From Acidimicrobiales bacterium (GTDB lineage: Bacteria; Actinomycetota; Acidimicrobiia; Acidimicrobiales; SZUA-35): a stretch of DNA of 64,000 nucleotides. The notes beneath the pieces were generated by a model, which saw only the letters and a program-made list of their open reading frames with translations, was not told where the DNA came from and ran no database searches. The translations under genes were made by a program, and so were the position numbers. The stretch lies in NCBI GenBank assembly GCA_041394265.1, contig JAWKIO010000005.1:2108001-2172000 (forward strand). Reading direction: 5' to 3'. Shown here piece after piece: positions 35,099 through 43,834 of this stretch. Positions within the stretch are counted from its first letter, which is position 1; each line of letters begins with the position of its first letter.

Positions 35099-35545
35099 AT
35101 GGCGAAGCTCCACATCGGCTGGCGCGAGTGGGTGGGCCTCCCCGGCCTCGGGATCGACGCGGTGAAGGCCAAGATCGACACCGGTGCTCGAACCTCCGCC
35201 ATCCACGCCTTCGGCATTCAGCCATTCGAGGCCGAGGGCGTCGAGTGGGTCCGCTTTCAGGTCCATCCCCGGCAACGCTCGCGCCTGCCGACCATCACTT
35301 GTGAGGCCCCCATTCACGATCGTCGCCTGATCCGGTCGTCCAACGGTCAGCAACAGAGCCGGATCATCATCAAGACCCGGATCGAGATGGCCGGCGCCAC
35401 CTGGCCGATCGAACTGTCGTTGGCGTCGCGCGACGAACTCGGTTTCCGGATGCTGATCGGTCGGCAGGGTCTGGGGAGGAAGGTCTTGATCGACCCGGCC
35501 CGTTCCTACGTCACCGGCAAGCGGGTCATCGAGCGTCCGACATGA
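35099..35545 (+). CDS. RimB-like retropepsin-type protease (RimK-associated family)
   Basis: The 148-residue protein starts LHIGWREWVGLPGLGIDAVKAKIDTGARTSAIHA. The Asp27-Thr-Gly motif is the aspartic-protease signature of this family, formerly called ATP-dependent zinc protease. Family members trim poly-glutamate added by the RimK ligase in Proteobacteria. No RimK-type ATP-grasp gene is nearby. It overlaps the next gene by 4 bp. Confidence 0.85.
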   Translation: MAKLHIGWREWVGLPGLGIDAVKAKIDTGARTSAIHAFGIQPFEAEGVEWVRFQVHPRQRSRLPTITCEAPIHDRRLIRSSNGQQQSRIIIKTRIEMAGATWPIELSLASRDELGFRMLIGRQGLGRKVLIDPARSYVTGKRVIERPT

Positions 35546-35997
35546 CCGACGATGAGCAGCGACTCGGTGAGTTTGCGAACGCGCTGGCCGACGGTCTTGA
35601 TCAACATTTCGGTCCCTGGCTGGCGCAGCTGATCGCTGTCCGCTCGGGCGGCGCCGCATCGTCGGACGAGATCCGTGCCACGGTCGATGCTGTGGCGCCG
35701 ACCGTGCTCGATCAGGTTCGGCGGTTGTTGCAGGCCGACATCGACGAGCAGCGAGCCAATCCGCTCGACCTCGTTCGTCGCGGACTGGGTCCGGTCACCG
35801 AACTCCTGCGTGCGTTGGAGGTGTCGCCGGTCGACCGCGACCCGTTCGCCGTGCAGACGTTCCCCGACGACCTCTACGACCTGGCACCCGCCACCTTCGC
35901 CGATATCGACGAAGCCCTCCACGAACCGGGGTTGATGTGGGGGGCGGCGAAGGCCCATGTCCACTTGAGCCGTCGACGGGCCGAAGGACTTCGCTGA
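35542..35997 (+). CDS. Hypothetical protein
   Basis: The 151-residue protein is mostly helical and acidic, with a conserved-looking DPFAVQTFPDDLYDLAPATFADIDE segment. I do not recognise the family and see no signal peptide or membrane segment. The ATGA overlap with the RimB-like gene implies co-translation and probably a shared role. Confidence 0.6.
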   Translation: MTDDEQRLGEFANALADGLDQHFGPWLAQLIAVRSGGAASSDEIRATVDAVAPTVLDQVRRLLQADIDEQRANPLDLVRRGLGPVTELLRALEVSPVDRDPFAVQTFPDDLYDLAPATFADIDEALHEPGLMWGAAKAHVHLSRRRAEGLR

Positions 35998-36013
35998 ACA
36001 CCTCGCACATCTT

Positions 36014-36075
36014 CAACCTTTTGGTTGACAACGGCTCGTCGTGACCCTACGTTTCACTCAACCAATCGGTTGAGT
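36014..36075 (+). promoter_or_regulatory. Two operator-like palindromes upstream of arsR-type gene
   Basis: CAACC-TTTT-GGTTG (36014-36027) and ACTCAACC-AATC-GGTTGAGT (36056-36075) share the half-site CAACC/GGTTG with 4-nt spacers. They end 13 bp before the regulator ATG. The arrangement fits self-repression by the ArsR-type protein. Confidence 0.65.
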
Positions 36076-36087
36076 AGTGGGAGGCCC

Positions 36088-36474
36088 ATGGCACCGCAAA
36101 GTGATGACGAGCTCTCCAAGATCTTCGCCGCCCTTGCCGATCCGACTCGTCGGGACATAGTGGCTCGCCTCACGGTGGCCGACGCCACGGTGAACGAGCT
36201 GGCCGAGCCGTACGACGTCAGCCTGCAGGCGGTGTCGAAGCATCTCAAGGTGCTCGAGGACGCCGGGCTCGTCACTCGACGGCGTGACGCCCAACGACGT
36301 CCGGCTCATCTCGAAGCGGAGGTCTTCGATCTCATGACCAAGTGGATCGAGCGATATCGACGCCAGGCCGAAGAGCGGTACCGCCGTCTCGACGCCGTGC
36401 TCGCCGACATCGACAGCGACCAGGCACACGGCCACCCACTGCACGACGAACGAGCACAAGGAACTGCATCATGA
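36088..36474 (+). CDS. ArsR-family transcriptional regulator
   Basis: The 128-residue winged-helix protein has IFAALADPTRRDIVARL and NELAEPYDVSLQAVSKHLKVLEDAGLVTRR, standard for ArsR proteins paired with SRPBCC genes. It lacks the Cys metal-binding motif of arsenic sensors. GGGAGG precedes the ATG. It overlaps the downstream SRPBCC gene by 4 bp and is preceded by two matching palindromes. Confidence 0.9.
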   Translation: MAPQSDDELSKIFAALADPTRRDIVARLTVADATVNELAEPYDVSLQAVSKHLKVLEDAGLVTRRRDAQRRPAHLEAEVFDLMTKWIERYRRQAEERYRRLDAVLADIDSDQAHGHPLHDERAQGTAS

Positions 36475-36983
36475 ATCCGATCACCCATCCCGACACCTCC
36501 ATCGTCGCCGACGCAGATCTGCCGATGATCCGGCTCACGCGTGAGTTCGATGCCACCCCGGACAAGGTCTTCCGAGCGCACACTGATCCCGACCTCTACG
36601 CCCGCTGGGTCGGACCCCACGATCTGGTGACCACCATCGACCGATGGGACTGTCGCACCGGCGGAAACTGGGCGTTCAGCCAGCGGCGGGACGGCGAGGA
36701 ATACCACTTCTACGGCTGCTTCCACGAGGTTCGCCCGGGCGAGCTGATCGTGCAGACGTTCACCTTTGCCGGCTTCCCTGACGGCGTGTCGCTCGAACGG
36801 CTCACGTTGGAGGATCTGGGCGACGGGCGCACCCGGCTGGTGGCCACGTCACTGGTCGACAGCTTCGAGGGGCGCGACGCAATGATCGCCAGTGGGATGG
36901 AGGGCGGCGTGCGGGACGGCTACGAGAAGCTCGACGAGCTCCTCGTCTCGGCTGACGTCTGGCGCCCCGGGCTCACGGCGTGA
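36471..36983 (+). CDS. SRPBCC/AHSA1-domain protein
   Basis: The 170-residue protein has the START-like AHSA1 fold (LTREFDATPDKVFRAHTDPDLYARWVGP, then GGNWAF and FHEVRPGELIVQTF), a hydrophobic-cavity fold often paired with ArsR regulators. The ligand is unknown. Its last 11 bp overlap the end of the convergent beta-propeller gene. Confidence 0.85.
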   Translation: MNPITHPDTSIVADADLPMIRLTREFDATPDKVFRAHTDPDLYARWVGPHDLVTTIDRWDCRTGGNWAFSQRRDGEEYHFYGCFHEVRPGELIVQTFTFAGFPDGVSLERLTLEDLGDGRTRLVATSLVDSFEGRDAMIASGMEGGVRDGYEKLDELLVSADVWRPGLTA

Positions 36984-38859
36984 GCGCCGGTGTGCATTCG
37001 GTGGAGGTGGACCAGACGCCGGTGATGCCTCGGGCTTGGACGGTGTAGGTGTGGGTGCCGCTGGTGCGGAGGGTGTCGTCGAAGCTGGTGTTGGTGGTGA
37101 GGCCTCGCCAGTAGTTGGGTGAGCCGTCGATGGTGCGGTAGACGCGGTAGTCGGTGGCGTTGTCGGAGGGGGTCCAGGTGATGGTGGCGGCGGTGCCGTT
37201 GTTGGTGGCGTGGCAGCTGGCCGGCGGCAACACGTCGTCCACGACGGGAGCCGTGAGGTCGATCGGCGGTGCACAGGTGACCGGCTCGGAGTACAACAGG
37301 CCGGGGTAGCGGGCCGTGACCTGATAGGTGGTGATCTCGCCAGTGGGAGCGTTCTCGGTGAACGTGCTCGTCGGGCTGGAGACCCGGGCTCGCCACGAGT
37401 ACGTGCCATTCACCCCCACCTGACGGTGGACGATCGTCGACTCCGCCAAGGGCGGCGTGGTCCAGGTGATGGTCACCGTCGTTCCGACCACCGTCGCCAC
37501 GCAGCTGGTGGGCGCAGGCGGCGTCGGACTCGGCGTCGGTGCCGGACCGGGCCCGGCCTCGTCACACAGTCGGACCAGGTCGCGGCCGGCCAGCTGGTTG
37601 CCGGGTGTGCCAACCGCGGTGTAGCCGCCCGCCGTCCAGACGCAGCCGTCGGTGGTGCCAGCAATGGCGAACCCGCCGGCCGTCCCGGCCATGTACGGCT
37701 CGAACGATTGGATTCGTTGGCCGCTCAACGGGTCGTAGGCGGCGATGCCACTGATCCGTCCGGTGTAGCTGCCGGAGGGAAAGCTGCTGTGATAGATCAC
37801 TTGGTTGGAGGTCATGTGGTCGCCCCAGCAGTGGCAGGTGGCGTAGATCCGGTCACCGATGCGTTCGATCTCCTGGTATTCGCCGCCGGCGCGACTGCAG
37901 TCGGCGGTGACCGCCCGGTTGCAGCCGGTGTAGTGCATGAGCTGCATGTCGAGGTCGTCGCTCTCGTCGAGGATGAACAGGCCGTGCTGTTCGCCGCCGA
38001 CGAACACCGTGCCGTACTCGGTGGCCACCACGTCGTAGAGCCGGTGATAGTTCGTGCAGCCGACACAGGTGTTGAACGGGATCGTCGACCGGTCGTGGAT
38101 GAGTGATGCATCGACCGACGACACGCCGGCGAAGCCACGGGTGTTGGGTGCGCCGTTCATGCTCGTGAACCAGCCGGCGAGGTAGACCTCGTTGGTGGTG
38201 CGACTGACGCTGACGCCCCAGATGGAGCTCCCGGCCGGCTGGGGCAGCCAGTTCCGGTCGATGATGCCGGTCGTCGGGTCCATACGAACGGCACCGTTCA
38301 CCGCGAATGGGGCGCCACCGTCGGTGGCGGTAGTGAACGATCCAACGGCGTAGAGGTAGCCGTCGGGCTCCAGGCGCAGGTCACGGATGATCGACGAGCC
38401 GCCGTAGACCCTGGTGTTCCATCCCGGCCACACCTCGCCGGTCGCCGGGTCGATCTTCTGGAGCGCACCGACGGTCGCGCCTTCCCACTCGTCCATCTCG
38501 CCGCCGACCACGAGGCCGCCATCGGGCGTGGTTTCCAATGCCGTGACGGCGCCGCCCACGTCGGGGCGCCACCAGGTGAGGAAGTCGCCGCTGCCGGCGT
38601 CGAACGCGGCGAGGTACGGCTGCCGGTAGCTCTGGCCGCCGTTGGTGGTGTCGAGGAATTTGCCGCCGACGATCATCATCCCGTCGACCGCTTCGGTTGC
38701 CCAGCCGAGTGCGACCCATCGGTCGATGTTGTCGGTCGGGCCCTCGGTGGCCAGCCCCCAGGAGGTCGATTGGGGTGTCGCCACCTCGGCTGCGGCCGGT
38801 CGGGTCGACACGAGGGTCGTCAGGAGCACACCGGTGAAGAACATCCGCCACATTCGCAT
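36973..38859 (-). CDS. Secreted beta-propeller protein with fibronectin type III domains
   Basis: The 628-residue protein has a signal peptide (MRMWRMFFTGVLLTTLVST, cleavage near AAA). About 400 residues follow of WD/PQQ-like propeller blades (GLVVGGEMDEWEGATVGALQKIDPATGEVW and similar). A Pro/Thr linker (PGPAPTPSPTPPAPT) then leads to two FnIII-type repeats, each ending in a Cys-containing strand. Cysteines throughout suggest extracellular disulfides. The role could be adhesion or polymer binding; no catalytic site is seen. Confidence 0.8.
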   Translation of the reverse strand: MRMWRMFFTGVLLTTLVSTRPAAAEVATPQSTSWGLATEGPTDNIDRWVALGWATEAVDGMMIVGGKFLDTTNGGQSYRQPYLAAFDAGSGDFLTWWRPDVGGAVTALETTPDGGLVVGGEMDEWEGATVGALQKIDPATGEVWPGWNTRVYGGSSIIRDLRLEPDGYLYAVGSFTTATDGGAPFAVNGAVRMDPTTGIIDRNWLPQPAGSSIWGVSVSRTTNEVYLAGWFTSMNGAPNTRGFAGVSSVDASLIHDRSTIPFNTCVGCTNYHRLYDVVATEYGTVFVGGEQHGLFILDESDDLDMQLMHYTGCNRAVTADCSRAGGEYQEIERIGDRIYATCHCWGDHMTSNQVIYHSSFPSGSYTGRISGIAAYDPLSGQRIQSFEPYMAGTAGGFAIAGTTDGCVWTAGGYTAVGTPGNQLAGRDLVRLCDEAGPGPAPTPSPTPPAPTSCVATVVGTTVTITWTTPPLAESTIVHRQVGVNGTYSWRARVSSPTSTFTENAPTGEITTYQVTARYPGLLYSEPVTCAPPIDLTAPVVDDVLPPASCHATNNGTAATITWTPSDNATDYRVYRTIDGSPNYWRGLTTNTSFDDTLRTSGTHTYTVQARGITGVWSTSTECTPALTP

Positions 38860-38959
38860 GGCGTCATCGTGACGAGCCGCTGGATGCCATCACAGAGCGA
38901 AACGACGAGCGCGTTGGGCCAAAGGCACCAACGCCGAGTTGGGCAGAACGCCCGGCCGA

Positions 38960-39922
38960 TCAGTTCTTGATGAGCGTCGCGGCTGTCTCGAAGTCGGTGG
39001 CTTCGAGCGTGGACAGGGCCTTGCGGCCGAGTTTCGCCACGTCGCCGATGTCGGCGAGGCGGAGCGCCTGCCGGTTGATCGCCTGTTCGAACAGGGTGCG
39101 GGAGTAGCGCGCGTTGCCGAACCCATCGCTACGGATTGCCCGCTCGAAGATGCGATCGAGGGCAGCATGCACGTCGGGCGCCAGGGTGTAGTCGGCGTCG
39201 CGTGCCACCTTCTCGGTGATGGCGACGAGCTCGGCCGTGGTGTAGTCGTGGAACGGGATCTCGCGAGCGAAGCGGGAACGCAGGCCCGGGTTGGAGTCGA
39301 GGAAGGCTCGCATCAACTTCGGGTAGCCGGCGACGATCACGACGAGTCGATCGCGATGGTCTTCCATCCGCTTGATGAGAGTTTCGATGGCTTCGGCCCC
39401 GAAGTCGTTGGTCTTCGGGCCAGCGGGGGAGAGCGCGTAGGCCTCGTCGATGAACAACACGCCGTCGAGCGCGCGCTTGATGGCCTTGTTCGTCTTGACC
39501 GCCGTGTGCCCGACGTACTGGCCGACGAGCCCGGCCCGGTCGACCTCGACCAGGTGGCCCCGTTTGAGGAGTCCGATCGAGCCGTACATCTCGGCGATCA
39601 GGCGGGCCACGGTGGTTTTGCCGGTGCCGGGATTGCCGAGGAAGACCAGGTGCTGACTGGTGGGCACCTCGGACAAGCCGTGCTCACGGCGCTGCGCCTG
39701 CACCTGGAGGAACGCGATGAGGGTCTTGACCTGGTCCTTGACCGAGTCGAGTCCGACGAGTGAGTCGAGTTCGGCCTGGATCTCGGCGAGTGGTCGCGGT
39801 GGGGTCGGCCGGCCAACGGGCATGTTCCCGCGGCGTTCCTCGATGCTTCGATCGGCGGCGCGCTTGGCCTGCTCGCCTGCCGCCTTCAGCTTCTTGCGAA
39901 TCTGGTCTGGTCGCCTCACCAT
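38960..39922 (-). CDS. AAA+ ATPase of the CbbX/SpoVK type
   Basis: The 320-residue protein has a basic N-terminus and then a single AAA+ domain: Walker A GNPGTGKT at 96-103, Walker B VLFIDEAY at 155-162, sensor IVIVAGYP and RFAREIPF with the arginine finger region, and the FGNARYSRTLFEQAINRQ lid helix. CbbX remodels inhibited Rubisco, and SpoVK acts in sporulation; neither partner is present here. Its start overlaps the end of the GH13 gene by 7 bp. Confidence 0.88.
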   Translation of the reverse strand: MVRRPDQIRKKLKAAGEQAKRAADRSIEERRGNMPVGRPTPPRPLAEIQAELDSLVGLDSVKDQVKTLIAFLQVQAQRREHGLSEVPTSQHLVFLGNPGTGKTTVARLIAEMYGSIGLLKRGHLVEVDRAGLVGQYVGHTAVKTNKAIKRALDGVLFIDEAYALSPAGPKTNDFGAEAIETLIKRMEDHRDRLVVIVAGYPKLMRAFLDSNPGLRSRFAREIPFHDYTTAELVAITEKVARDADYTLAPDVHAALDRIFERAIRSDGFGNARYSRTLFEQAINRQALRLADIGDVAKLGRKALSTLEATDFETAATLIKN

Positions 39923-41904
39923 GGATGCGACGCTACCGAGGGCACGACCCGGTCCGCGAGGTCGTCGGTGAACCACGCCAAGGATCGGGGGCCGAGATGG
40001 ACTCGATCGGTGTCGAACCCAACCCTTGGTTGACGGAGCGTTTCCCGCGGCTCGACCCGGAAGCCGGCCTCGGCGAGCAGGGACCGGTCGACGCTCAGCC
40101 AGTCGTCGGACACGTTGACGAGACCGACCAGCCGCCCGTTGCGCCGGTGATAGCGACCGAAACCGAACACCCGGTCGTCGCCGGTGTCGAGGATCCAGGT
40201 GGAGCCGCCCTGGGCCAAGGCCGGTGTCGCTGCCTTCACGGCGAACAGGTGCTGCAGCTCGGACCGTATGCGCTGCTCGATGGTGCCCGCTTCGTTCGAG
40301 CGATCGACGGCGTCCCAGTCCATGAACGGGCGTTGCATCCATCGGGAGTCGTCGGCGAGGTCCGGATCGTCGAGGTAGGACGGATCGTTGAGGGTGCCGA
40401 GTTCGTCGCCCATGTACAGCAACGGCATGCCGAATGAAGCCGCCAGTCCGTAGGCGAGCACGATGCGTTCGATGGCGGCGGTCACGGCGTCGTCATCGCC
40501 CGTTGCCAGGGCGCGCTCGAGTCCAGCGAGCGATGCGGTCGAGCCGCAGGTGCGTTCGTCGCCGGTCTCCTCGTTGACACTGAACGAGGCACCCTCGGCA
40601 AACGACCCCGGGAAGTCGCCGCGGTAGAAGTCGGCAAGGAACTTCCGGTGACTCGTGCCGTCGATGCCGGCCCGGTCGGCGTTGGTGTCGTCGATGGCCC
40701 AGCCGATGTCGTCGTGACAGCGCACGTAGGTGGCCCAGCCGGCCGAGTCCGGTGTGGACGGCAGTGCCGCCATCGACGAGCGCAGCAAACGAGCGTCGCG
40801 ACTGGCAAGCGCACTCCAGATCAGCACCATCAACTGGTTGTGGTAGGCCAGGTGGCATTCGGCCCGCTCCCCCTGCTCGCCGTGCTGACCGAGGTAGCCG
40901 AGCAGGTCGGTGGGGGCGACGATGGCCTCGGCCTTGAGCAGCACGCCAGGAGCGGCGAGGTTGGTGAACTGACGCAGGATCTGTGCGATGAGATGGGCCT
41001 CGGGCTGGTTCTGGCAGTTGGTGCCCTTGCGCTTCCAGGTGAAGGCCACAGCGTCGAGCCGCATGACCTCGACGCCGGCGTTCGCCAGGAACAACACGAT
41101 GTCGAGCATCTCGCCCAGCACCGCCGGGTTCGAATAGTCGAGGTCCCACTGGTAGGTGTTGAACGTGGTCCAGACCCAGCGTTGGAGGTCATCGTCCCAG
41201 GTGAAGTTGCCGGGTGCGATCTCGGGGAAGACTTCGGGGAGCGTGGCTTCCCAGTCGTCGGGCTCGGTGCGGTCCGGGTAGGTGATGTAGTACGCAAGCT
41301 TCTCGGCGTCGCCGGCTCGCGCCGCCTCGGCCCACGCATGTTCACGTGCAGTGTGGTTCATCACGACGTCGACACACAGCGAGATGTCCACTGCCCGAAG
41401 TGCGGCGGTGAGCGAGGCCAGATCGTCGAGGGTGCCGAGCGAGGGCTCCACGTCTCGGTAGTCGACGACGGCGAACCCGCCGTCGTTCGGTTCGGGCCTG
41501 GCCGCGATGACCTGCATGAGATGGAAGTACGTCACGCCGAGCGAGTGCAGGTATGGCACGCGTCGCTCGACGTCGGCGATGGTCGGCCCGAACCGTTCGC
41601 AGTACGCCACGTAGCCCAGTCGGTCGGGTGCCTGGAACCATTCGGGGTCGACCTCACGCGACGCGTCGAGCACCGCGAGGTCGCCCGGTCGTTCGGCGAG
41701 GGCGCGAGCCGACGACGAAGCGAGCTGGAAGAGCACGGCGTCGGCTCGGTCCTCACCGTAGAGCGCGACGAGCGACGGACGCGAGTCAATCACACATCGC
41801 CGGTACCGGGTGAGGAATCTCGCTCGAACGGTCGGCGCCAGCGCGCTCAGGTGCTCGAGCAGTGCTGCTTCGATCTCGTTGGTCGCGTCAACAGGCGGAA
41901 ACAC
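39916..41904 (-). CDS. Amylosucrase-like GH13 enzyme
   Basis: The 662-residue protein has the GH13 motifs: CVDVVMNHT (region I), GVEVMRLDAVAF with the nucleophile Asp (II), LLKAEAIV with the acid/base Glu (III) and YVRCHDDIGWAI with the transition-state Asp (IV). The helical N-terminus and GYVAYCERFGPTIADVERRVPYLHSLGV match amylosucrases, which polymerise glucose from sucrose or form sucrose isomers. No signal peptide. It overlaps the AAA ATPase gene by 7 bp. Confidence 0.85.
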   Translation of the reverse strand: MFPPVDATNEIEAALLEHLSALAPTVRARFLTRYRRCVIDSRPSLVALYGEDRADAVLFQLASSSARALAERPGDLAVLDASREVDPEWFQAPDRLGYVAYCERFGPTIADVERRVPYLHSLGVTYFHLMQVIAARPEPNDGGFAVVDYRDVEPSLGTLDDLASLTAALRAVDISLCVDVVMNHTAREHAWAEAARAGDAEKLAYYITYPDRTEPDDWEATLPEVFPEIAPGNFTWDDDLQRWVWTTFNTYQWDLDYSNPAVLGEMLDIVLFLANAGVEVMRLDAVAFTWKRKGTNCQNQPEAHLIAQILRQFTNLAAPGVLLKAEAIVAPTDLLGYLGQHGEQGERAECHLAYHNQLMVLIWSALASRDARLLRSSMAALPSTPDSAGWATYVRCHDDIGWAIDDTNADRAGIDGTSHRKFLADFYRGDFPGSFAEGASFSVNEETGDERTCGSTASLAGLERALATGDDDAVTAAIERIVLAYGLAASFGMPLLYMGDELGTLNDPSYLDDPDLADDSRWMQRPFMDWDAVDRSNEAGTIEQRIRSELQHLFAVKAATPALAQGGSTWILDTGDDRVFGFGRYHRRNGRLVGLVNVSDDWLSVDRSLLAEAGFRVEPRETLRQPRVGFDTDRVHLGPRSLAWFTDDLADRVVPSVASHPW

Positions 41905-41955
41905 AGGCTGAACGCTACCCGAAACAGATCCAGCGCCTGCCGGTAGTGTCGGGCT

Positions 41956-43272
41956 GTGCAGTTGTCGCCCGCCGACCGATCGGCGTACCTGGAACGGATC
42001 GGAATCGACGCTGTCGCCATCGATGTACCACCGTCACTCGAGTCGTTGCGTGCGCTCCACGTTGCGCATCTCGAGCGGGTGCCGTTCGAGAATCTCGACA
42101 TTCACGTCGGACGGGCGATCGAGCTCGATGAGCATCGCATCCTCGACAAGATCGTCCATCGACGGCGAGGCGGCTTCTGCTACGAGCTCAACTCGGCCTT
42201 CGCCGCCCTGCTCACCTCGCTGGGCTACGAGGTCACGCTGGCCGAGGCGCGGGTGTTCGACGGTGACGACCTCGGGATCGCCTTCGATCACCTGTGTCTC
42301 CTTGTCGATGTCGATCGTCGCTACCTCGTCGACGTCGGCTTCGGTGATTCTTTCGTTGCTCCGCTCGTCTTCGAGCCCGACGTCGAGCAGCAGGATCGTG
42401 CCGGCCGGTTCACGATCGAGGCCGTTGGAGACGGATGGTTCGACCTCATCCGCAACGGACGCCCGCAGTACCGCTTCTCACCGACGCCGCGTGCGCTCGA
42501 CGACTTCGCACCCGGTTGCCATCACCATCAGACGGCCCAGGCATCGGGCTTCACCCGACGGCCGCTCGCGTCGCGACTGACCCCGACGGGTCGACTGACG
42601 CTCACCGGTATGTCGCTCCACGAGAAGACCGACGGTATTCGCACGGAGACCCCCGTCGCGCCCGATGATCTCGGCCGTGTGCTGGCCGAGCGATTCGGGC
42701 TCGGACTCGCCGACGACGACCTCGGCCTGCTGGTCGATGCATCCGGCCGAGGGGCAGCGCTGTTCGACACGGCGATCGGTCGCTGTGGGGTCGGCTGGGT
42801 GGAGCAGCGAATCACGATCGTCGCGCTGCCGGAGCGGTCGGATGCCGCCACCCTGGCCCGTGCTGCCGCCGCCGTGGGGGTCGATGACGCAGCGCAACCG
42901 CCGCTGTTCGTACGGCGGGGCATCGACGCGATGATCGACCTCGTCGCCGGCAACCGGCGATCGCTCGACGACCTGCTCGTCGACTTCGGCGACGCGCCGG
43001 CGTTCGATCGCTCGGCATGGGAACTGGCCCGAACGATCCCTCCCGGTGATGTGATGACCTACGGCGCGATGGCGAAGCGCTTAGGCCAGCCCGGAGGAGC
43101 TCAGGCCGTCGGTGGGGCGATGGGGCGGAACCCGGTGCCGCTGATCGTGCCCTGCCATCGAGTCATCGCCGCCGACGGCAAGCTCGGGGGCTTCTCGGCC
43201 AACGGCGGCACGGTCACGAAACGGCGGTTGCTCGAGATCGAGGGCGCCCCCATCGACCGCTCCCTGTTCTGA
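41956..43272 (+). CDS. Arylamine N-acetyltransferase fused to O6-methylguanine-DNA methyltransferase
   Basis: Residues 1 to about 270 form an arylamine N-acetyltransferase with its Cys75 (RRGGFCYELN), His112 (FDHLCLL) and Asp126 (YLVDVGFGD) triad. NATs move acetyl groups from acetyl-CoA to arylamines and hydrazines. Residues about 350-438 form an Ogt/MGMT suicide methyltransferase: TIPPGDVMTYGAMAKRLG, then the alkyl acceptor Cys400 in VPCHRV and the GGFSANGG loop. A linker region of about 80 residues joins them. Both active sites look intact. GTG at 41956 starts the usual NAT N-terminus. Confidence 0.88.
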   Translation: MQLSPADRSAYLERIGIDAVAIDVPPSLESLRALHVAHLERVPFENLDIHVGRAIELDEHRILDKIVHRRRGGFCYELNSAFAALLTSLGYEVTLAEARVFDGDDLGIAFDHLCLLVDVDRRYLVDVGFGDSFVAPLVFEPDVEQQDRAGRFTIEAVGDGWFDLIRNGRPQYRFSPTPRALDDFAPGCHHHQTAQASGFTRRPLASRLTPTGRLTLTGMSLHEKTDGIRTETPVAPDDLGRVLAERFGLGLADDDLGLLVDASGRGAALFDTAIGRCGVGWVEQRITIVALPERSDAATLARAAAAVGVDDAAQPPLFVRRGIDAMIDLVAGNRRSLDDLLVDFGDAPAFDRSAWELARTIPPGDVMTYGAMAKRLGQPGGAQAVGGAMGRNPVPLIVPCHRVIAADGKLGGFSANGGTVTKRRLLEIEGAPIDRSLF

Positions 43273-43378
43273 ACACGTCGCCTGACGAATCGTTGACCGA
43301 GCGTTGATCGAGCCGTCGCTCGGGGTGGATGTCCGGCGGGGATCGTGAGGGCGTTGCCTCGATGGCGAGGAGGAGCTG

Positions 43379-43834
43379 GTGGCACGTGCACTGAGCGAGC
43401 TGCTTGAGCGCATTCGCCCAGCGGGAGCACCCGGTGCTCCGACCGAAGGCGAGCGACCCGACGAGGATCCGGCGAGTCGACCCGAGCTCGCGCTCGTCGC
43501 CGAGGTGCTGGCCGACTTCGTTGCCGAGGCGTCAGCGGTGCGGTCTGCCGCGACCGCGGAGGCGGCCGCCATTCGGCACGACGCAGACCTCCGCATCCAA
43601 CGAATTCGTCAGCAACTTCCTGACCGAGTGGCACGCGCCGAGGCGACGAGTGATGCGGCGCACGAGGACCGCACACGGGGTGAACGCTCTGACCTCGAAC
43701 GACAACGGCGTCGCGACCTCGAAGCGATCGATGCACGAGCGGAGCAGCTGCGACCCGTACTCGCGGCCGAGGCGGTCGAGCTGATCTGGCATCTGGTCCT
43801 TGGTGATGCTCCTGGCGCTGGGAGCAGACGATGA
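43379..43834 (+). CDS. V/A-type ATPase subunit G/H-like peripheral stalk protein
   Basis: The 151-residue product is a long charged helix (AAATAEAAAIRHDADLRIQRIRQQL onward), with a Pro-rich start and a hydrophobic end (VELIWHLVLG). It matches no name-specific motif but heads the ATPase operon where the G/H peripheral-stalk subunit is expected, so the assignment is by position and coiled-coil form. A GAGGAGGAG ribosome-binding site precedes GTG 43379. ATGA overlap with the next gene. Confidence 0.6.
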   Translation: MARALSELLERIRPAGAPGAPTEGERPDEDPASRPELALVAEVLADFVAEASAVRSAATAEAAAIRHDADLRIQRIRQQLPDRVARAEATSDAAHEDRTRGERSDLERQRRRDLEAIDARAEQLRPVLAAEAVELIWHLVLGDAPGAGSRR

